From DASQUK01 sp046723645 (GTDB lineage: Bacteria > Actinomycetota > Acidimicrobiia > Acidimicrobiales > VFJN01): 9,776 nucleotides of DNA. The notes under the pieces are model-generated. The model saw only the letters and a list, made by a program, of their open reading frames with translations. It did not search any database and had not been told where the DNA came from. The position numbers and the translations under genes were made by a program. Of the stretch, positions 6,372 through 9,776 are shown piece by piece (the stretch's first letter is position 1; each line of letters starts with the position of its first letter). The stretch covers positions 1 to 9,776 of the forward strand of contig JBKOUY010000118.1 of the NCBI GenBank assembly GCA_046723645.1, in the 5' to 3' direction.

Positions 6372-8170
6372 TGTGGATGGCCTCGGGCGTCAGCGAGGAG
6401 GACAAGCTCGACCGTGTCGCCACGCGCCGGGTGCTGCGCCGCACGGCCCAGCTGCTCCGGCCGCAGGCGCGGCGGGTGGCGGCGGCGTTGGCGATGGTGG
6501 TGCTGTGGACCGGGACGGTTCTCGCCGGCCCCTTCCTGGTCCGCTACGGCATCGACCACGGCATCAACAAGGGGAACGCGGGGGCGCTCAACGTCGCGGT
6601 CGCGGCCTACGTGGTGGTGGCGATCCTCGCCTACGTCACCAACCGCATCCAGATCACCCTCATCAGCAGGGTCGGCGAGGACTTCCTCCGCCGCCTGCGC
6701 ATCCGCGTGTTCGATCACCTGCAGCGCCTGTCGATGCCGTTCTACGACCGGTCCAAGGCCGGCGTGCTGGTGTCGCGCATGACGTCCGACGTCGACTCGC
6801 TGGCCGAGCTGATCCAGCTCGGCCTGGCGATGTTCGTGTCCAACGCGCTGCTGCTGGTGGTGTCGGTCATCGTGCTGACCAGCGTCTCCTGGCAGCTGAT
6901 GCTCGTGTGCATGCTGGCGCTCCCGCCCGTGATCCTCGCCAGCATCAAGTTCCAGCGCGACTCCAACGACGCCTACCTCGACGTGCGCGACCGCATCGGC
7001 TCCACGCTGTCGCACCTGCAGGAGGGCATCGCCGGCGTGCGGGTCGTCCAGGCGTTCGCCCGCGAGGAGGTCGAGGTCGGTCGGTTCGAGCGGGGCAACC
7101 GGGAGCTCTACGACAGCCACATGCGGTCGGTGGCGATCTCGGCCTGGTACCTGCCGGTGATCGAGCTGGCGGGCTGGGGCACCACCGCCATGGCCCTCGG
7201 CGTCGGCGGGTGGTGGGTCCACGAGGGGATGCTGACCGTGGGCACCGTGGCGTTCTTCGTGCTGACGCTCTCCAACCTGTTCGAGCCGGTGCAGCAGCTG
7301 AGCCAGCTGTTCAACATGGTCCAGTCGGCGGGCGCCGGCCTGTACAAGCTGTACGAGCTGCTCGATACCCCGATGGACGTGTGCGAGCGTCCGGGCGCCG
7401 TCGACCTCGCGAGTTCGGGCGACTCGGGCGACGTCGAGGTCGACGGCGTGTCGTTCGCGTACGGGGACGGCCCGACCGTGCTGCGGGACGTCTCGCTGCG
7501 GATCCCCGCCGGGACCCGGCTGGCGCTGGTGGGGCCGACCGGTGCCGGCAAGTCCACGCTGGCGAAGCTCGTCGCCCGGCTGTACGACCCGACGTCGGGA
7601 TCGGTCCGCCTCGGCGGCGTCGACCTGCGGGACGCGACACTGGCGTCGTTGCGGGGCCGCATCGTGGTGATCCCGCAGGAGGGGTTCCTGTTCAACGGCA
7701 CCATCCGCGACAACGTGCGGCTGGCCTGGGCGGACGCCACCGACGCCGACGTCGACGACGCCCTGCGGGCCGTCGGTGCCTACGAGCGCTTCGCGGCGCT
7801 GCCGGAGGGGCTCGACACCGAGGTGCGGGAGCGGGGCAGCCGGCTGTCGGCGGGGGAGAAGCAGCTGGTCTCGCTGGCCCGGGCGGCCCTCGCCGACCCG
7901 GCCGTGCTGGTGCTGGACGAGGCCACGTCGAGCCTCGATCCCGGCACCGAGGTGCTGGTCGAGTCTGCGGTCGACCGGCTGCTCGAGGGGCGAACCGTGG
8001 TGGTGATCGCCCACCGCCTGTCGACGTCGGAGCGTGCGGACGTGGTGGGCGTGGTCGACGGTGGCGAGCTCGTCGAGCTCGGCACGCACACCGACCTGGT
8101 GGCCGCCGGCGGTCGCTACGCCAGCCTGTACGCCACCTGGGTGGCCGGCGCCAGGGCGCCGGCCGTCTGA
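6371..8170 (+). CDS. ABC exporter half-transporter, catalytic-site subunit
   Basis: A 599-residue partner half of the exporter: N-terminal transmembrane domain (about 1-325) and C-terminal NBD. Motifs are Walker A GPTGAGKST (Lys394), Q-loop Gln436 (VIPQEGFLF), a variant signature LSAGE (492-496) instead of LSGGQ, a canonical Walker B LVLDEATSSLD with catalytic Glu517, and H-loop His548 (AHRLST). In the head-to-tail dimer its Walker A/B pairs with the LSGGQ of the upstream protein to make the hydrolytic site. Its variant signature pairs with the Asp Walker B of that protein to make the degenerate site. The start at 6371 overlaps the preceding stop by one base, and an in-frame GTG at 6362 is a weaker alternative giving 602 residues. 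It is probably a plasma-membrane exporter of lipid or drug type, or a transporter of fatty-acid-like compounds; specificity is not readable. It ends 20 bp from the converging DUF2795-like gene. Confidence 0.9.
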   Translation: MWMASGVSEEDKLDRVATRRVLRRTAQLLRPQARRVAAALAMVVLWTGTVLAGPFLVRYGIDHGINKGNAGALNVAVAAYVVVAILAYVTNRIQITLISRVGEDFLRRLRIRVFDHLQRLSMPFYDRSKAGVLVSRMTSDVDSLAELIQLGLAMFVSNALLLVVSVIVLTSVSWQLMLVCMLALPPVILASIKFQRDSNDAYLDVRDRIGSTLSHLQEGIAGVRVVQAFAREEVEVGRFERGNRELYDSHMRSVAISAWYLPVIELAGWGTTAMALGVGGWWVHEGMLTVGTVAFFVLTLSNLFEPVQQLSQLFNMVQSAGAGLYKLYELLDTPMDVCERPGAVDLASSGDSGDVEVDGVSFAYGDGPTVLRDVSLRIPAGTRLALVGPTGAGKSTLAKLVARLYDPTSGSVRLGGVDLRDATLASLRGRIVVIPQEGFLFNGTIRDNVRLAWADATDADVDDALRAVGAYERFAALPEGLDTEVRERGSRLSAGEKQLVSLARAALADPAVLVLDEATSSLDPGTEVLVESAVDRLLEGRTVVVIAHRLSTSERADVVGVVDGGELVELGTHTDLVAAGGRYASLYATWVAGARAPAV

Positions 8171-8190
8171 CCGCGGTCGGAGGGGCTTTA

Positions 8191-8436
8191 CTACAGCTCG
8201 ATCGGCACGTCCCTCAGGTCCGTCCACAGCTCGTTGGGCCGAGAGAATCTGTGGTCGGGCAGTCGTTCGAGGAGCTCGAGGACGGCCGGCCGGGCGCCGA
8301 CACGCCGGGCGGCCACGAGGAGATCGGACCGGGTGAGCGGTCCGCCGACGAAGGCTTCGCCGATGTGGTCGATCACCTCGACCCGGGTGACTGCGACGTT
8401 GACGGTGTTGCTGACGGGGACTGGCTGGCCGGACAT
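8191..8436 (-). CDS. small DUF2795-like protein
   Basis: An 81-residue soluble protein with no membrane segment. From about residue 31 on, the pattern PLTRSDLLVAARRVGA then VLELLERLPDHRF then SRPNELWTDL resembles DUF2795, a short actinobacterial domain of unknown function with the core 'P.trddLl..Ar..gA...vl..L..LPdr.y.sp..v...l'. The first 30 residues (VNVAVTRVEVIDHIGEAFV) are not typical of it. A strong Shine-Dalgarno GGAGG lies 6 nt before the ATG, unlike the leaderless genes elsewhere in the window. The gene ends with tandem stops TAG TAA. It lies 124 bp downstream of the glycosyltransferase gene on the same strand and converges with the exporter operon. I see no catalytic motif; an adaptor or regulatory role would be guesswork. 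Confidence 0.7.
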   Translation of the reverse strand: MSGQPVPVSNTVNVAVTRVEVIDHIGEAFVGGPLTRSDLLVAARRVGARPAVLELLERLPDHRFSRPNELWTDLRDVPIEL

Positions 8437-8442
8437 CGTTGT

Positions 8443-8447
8443 CCTCC
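8443..8447 (-). promoter_or_regulatory. ribosome binding site of the DUF2795-like gene
   Basis: On the minus strand GGAGG precedes the ATG by 6 nt, close to ideal. It fixes the start of this small gene and supports it being truly translated. Confidence 0.7.
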
Positions 8448-8464
8448 GATCACGCCTGCGATGT

Positions 8465-8511
8465 GGGCCTGACGTGTGTCGGCCCCAGCTGTGGAGACCT
8501 GTCGCGTCTCC
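8465..8511 (-). promoter_or_regulatory. two stem-loops in the leader of the DUF2795-like gene
   Basis: Two inverted repeats fall in the untranslated stretch: GGAGAC/GTCTCC (8493-8498 with 8506-8511, 7-nt loop) and GGGCC/GGCCC (8465-8469 with 8481-8485, 11-nt loop). On the minus strand the first lies at the predicted 5' end of the transcript and the second lies between it and the Shine-Dalgarno. It could be an RNA structure or an operator; no known riboswitch is recognised. Confidence 0.3.
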
Positions 8512-8518
8512 GAACGTG

Positions 8519-8524
8519 ACATTA
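8519..8524 (-). promoter_or_regulatory. possible -10 box (TAATGT) for the DUF2795-like gene
   Basis: TAATGT on the minus strand lies in the only AT-rich patch of this gap and fits TAnnnT. Transcription would start near 8512, giving a leader of about 76 nt. No -35 match is visible. The gene might instead be read through from the glycosyltransferase gene that ends at 8561. Confidence 0.35.
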
Positions 8525-8560
8525 CAGTTAGATGAAACGCCGTGCTAGGTGCGGGGAGGC

Positions 8561-9776
8561 TCACGCCGGTGCCGGGACGGTCGCCGGCTCCTCCGTGGGC
8601 CGCGCGTCATCCCCCTCGGCGGCCGGCGCAGCCCGCCGCTGCCGCATCACCGCATCGATGGCGACGGCGGCGAGGATCACCACGGCCGGTTCGGCGGGGG
8701 CGCGGTAGCGCGTCTGGGCGAACATGATGGCAACCGCCATCAGGACGACGGCCGGCACCACCAGCAGCGGGAACATGGGCACCTCGCGGCGCCGCCGCAG
8801 CACCACCGCCCCGGCGACGGCGAGGCCGGCGACGACGTACCAGGACGCCAGGCCGGCGTAGACCACCCATCGGTCCTGGTCGTGGAGCCGGTCGTCGTAA
8901 TCGATCTCCTGGCTGACGCCGTAGACCTTGAGCGCACGCCCGACCCGAGCCGCCATGACCACCGGCACCCGACCGGCGTGGTCGCCGATGTAGCCGAACA
9001 CCTCCCGGCGCACCTCCCGGTCCCGCCCCGATCCGTCGAGCCGGTCCCAGTCGGGCGTCCGGGCCTGGACGGCCAGGTTGGTCTCGCGGAGGCAGCCGTA
9101 GTCCTTGTAGCCGATGAGGTCGCCGTAGTATGTCGAGTCACAGTTGGCCGCCGCCATGGTTCTGCCCATGTTGGTGGAGATGTACACGGGCTCGTCGAAG
9201 CGGCTCAGGTTGTAGCCCACCCAGGGGGCCAGGGCCGCCAGCGCGGCCGCTACGCCGGCGGCCAGCGATCCGAGCCTGCGCCCGGCCGGAACGCCCTTGG
9301 CCAGGACCGCCAGCGGCACCAAGAGCAGCGGCAACAGCAGGATGAGCTCTGGCCGCGACAGCGCCGCCAGCCCGGTGCAGAGCCCGAGGACCGCAGCCCG
9401 TCCCACCGACGGGACGTCCCAGAACCGGTACGCGGACCAGAGCGTCACGCTGACCATGAAGATCGACATGGTCTCGGACAGCAGCGCGCCGTCGTGCAGC
9501 CACATGTTCGGGTAGATGGCGGCGACGCCTGCGGCCAGCAGTCCGCAGCGCAGGCCCGCGACGCGGCGACCCACGAGGCCGCAGAAGACGACCGACCCGG
9601 CCCCCAGGACGCACGACCAGAGCATGTGCGTCACCTGCCACGTCTGGTGGCCGGGATCCACCACCGAGGCGATGGTGAGCCACAGCTCGTACAGCGGTGG
9701 GTGGTCGGCCGCCTGGACGACCCGGCCGGTGATGAGGGCCAGCGGGTCGATGAAGCCGCGGCCCCCGGCGATGAGG
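8561..9776 (-). CDS. GT-C glycosyltransferase, family 39/ArnT-like, N-terminus outside window
   Basis: The frame is open to the window edge and shows 404 residues of the C-terminal part of a polytopic membrane protein with about eight hydrophobic segments, followed by a charged tail. Near the edge is DHPPLYELWLTIAS, the 'HPPLY' element of lipid-linked-sugar (GT-C, PMT/ArnT-like) glycosyltransferases. Then come ALLSETMSIF and LSRPELILLLP, and after a membrane span a soluble loop with APWVGYNLSRF, ANCDSTYYGDLIGYKDYGC and a basic helix (REVRREVFGYIGDHAGRVP). A last pair of spans ends with AQTRYRAPAEPAVV. Such enzymes move a sugar from a polyprenyl-phosphate donor to a protein or glycolipid on the outer membrane face. 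The catalytic acidic residues normally lie in the first periplasmic loop, which is not in view. A GTG at 9662-9664 is in frame but falls inside the conserved region, so it is not the start. Donor and acceptor are unknown. Confidence 0.8.
   Translation of the reverse strand, partial: LIAGGRGFIDPLALITGRVVQAADHPPLYELWLTIASVVDPGHQTWQVTHMLWSCVLGAGSVVFCGLVGRRVAGLRCGLLAAGVAAIYPNMWLHDGALLSETMSIFMVSVTLWSAYRFWDVPSVGRAAVLGLCTGLAALSRPELILLLPLLLVPLAVLAKGVPAGRRLGSLAAGVAAALAALAPWVGYNLSRFDEPVYISTNMGRTMAAANCDSTYYGDLIGYKDYGCLRETNLAVQARTPDWDRLDGSGRDREVRREVFGYIGDHAGRVPVVMAARVGRALKVYGVSQEIDYDDRLHDQDRWVVYAGLASWYVVAGLAVAGAVVLRRRREVPMFPLLVVPAVVLMAVAIMFAQTRYRAPAEPAVVILAAVAIDAVMRQRRAAPAAEGDDARPTEEPATVPAPA

Noticed and set aside
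6263..8227. A 654-codon minus-strand open frame opposite the second exporter gene, and a similar 686-codon one at 4176-6236
   Set aside because: Both lie antisense to well-motifed ABC genes and encode His/Arg/Asp/Gly-rich low-complexity sequence, the usual effect of GC-rich third positions. No domain and no start signal is seen.
1..9776. CRISPR arrays, insertion sequences, tRNA or rRNA genes, toxin-antitoxin or phage-defence systems
   Set aside because: No regularly spaced repeats, transposase motifs, tRNA-like cloverleaf or defence-type gene pair was found. The intergenic gaps are at most about 130 bp and are accounted for by promoters and leaders.

Overview
The window is very GC-rich and gene-dense, with strong G/C third-position bias that opens long antisense shadow frames. 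Gene content is a TIGR03620-type F420-dependent oxidoreductase, a DUF2752 membrane protein, a DUF2795-like small protein, and an ABC exporter pair with actinobacterial-style motifs. Together with TAnnnT -10 boxes placed 6-8 nt before start codons (leaderless style), this points to a high-GC actinobacterium. Acidimicrobiia or a relative is my best guess, but no marker gene here proves it.

Layout: (1) 5-916 (-), an epoxide-hydrolase-type alpha/beta hydrolase, diverges from (2) 1045-1887 (+), an MBL-fold metallo-hydrolase. (3) 1953-2459 (+), a flavin reductase domain protein, is followed by (4) 2474-3100 (+), a LOG/TIGR00730 family gene interrupted by an in-frame amber codon. (5) 3104-3502 (-), a DUF2752 membrane protein, converges on the LOG gene and diverges from (6) 3529-4413 (+), an F420-dependent LLM-class oxidoreductase. 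The two divergent genes are separated by 26 bp carrying two overlapping -10 boxes. (7, 8) 4503-6371 and 6371-8170 (+) encode the two halves of a heterodimeric ABC exporter, overlapping by one base. A perfect 16-bp palindrome sits at their promoter. (9) 8191-8436 (-) is a small DUF2795-like protein with a structured leader. (10) 8561-9776 (-) is a GT-C (family 39/ArnT-like) membrane glycosyltransferase whose N-terminus lies beyond the window.

Genes 7 and 8 clearly work together as one transporter with one catalytic and one degenerate ATP site. The redox and hydrolase genes (1, 2, 3, 6) look like housekeeping or xenobiotic-type enzymes whose substrates cannot be read from sequence. I see no phage, transposon, CRISPR, RNA gene or defence system, and no intergenic gap over about 130 bp. 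The points most worth a second look are the single-base amber lesion in the LOG gene, the back-to-back overlapping -10 elements at 3511-3520, the palindromic operator candidate at 4474-4489, and the matched motif variants across the ABC pair.
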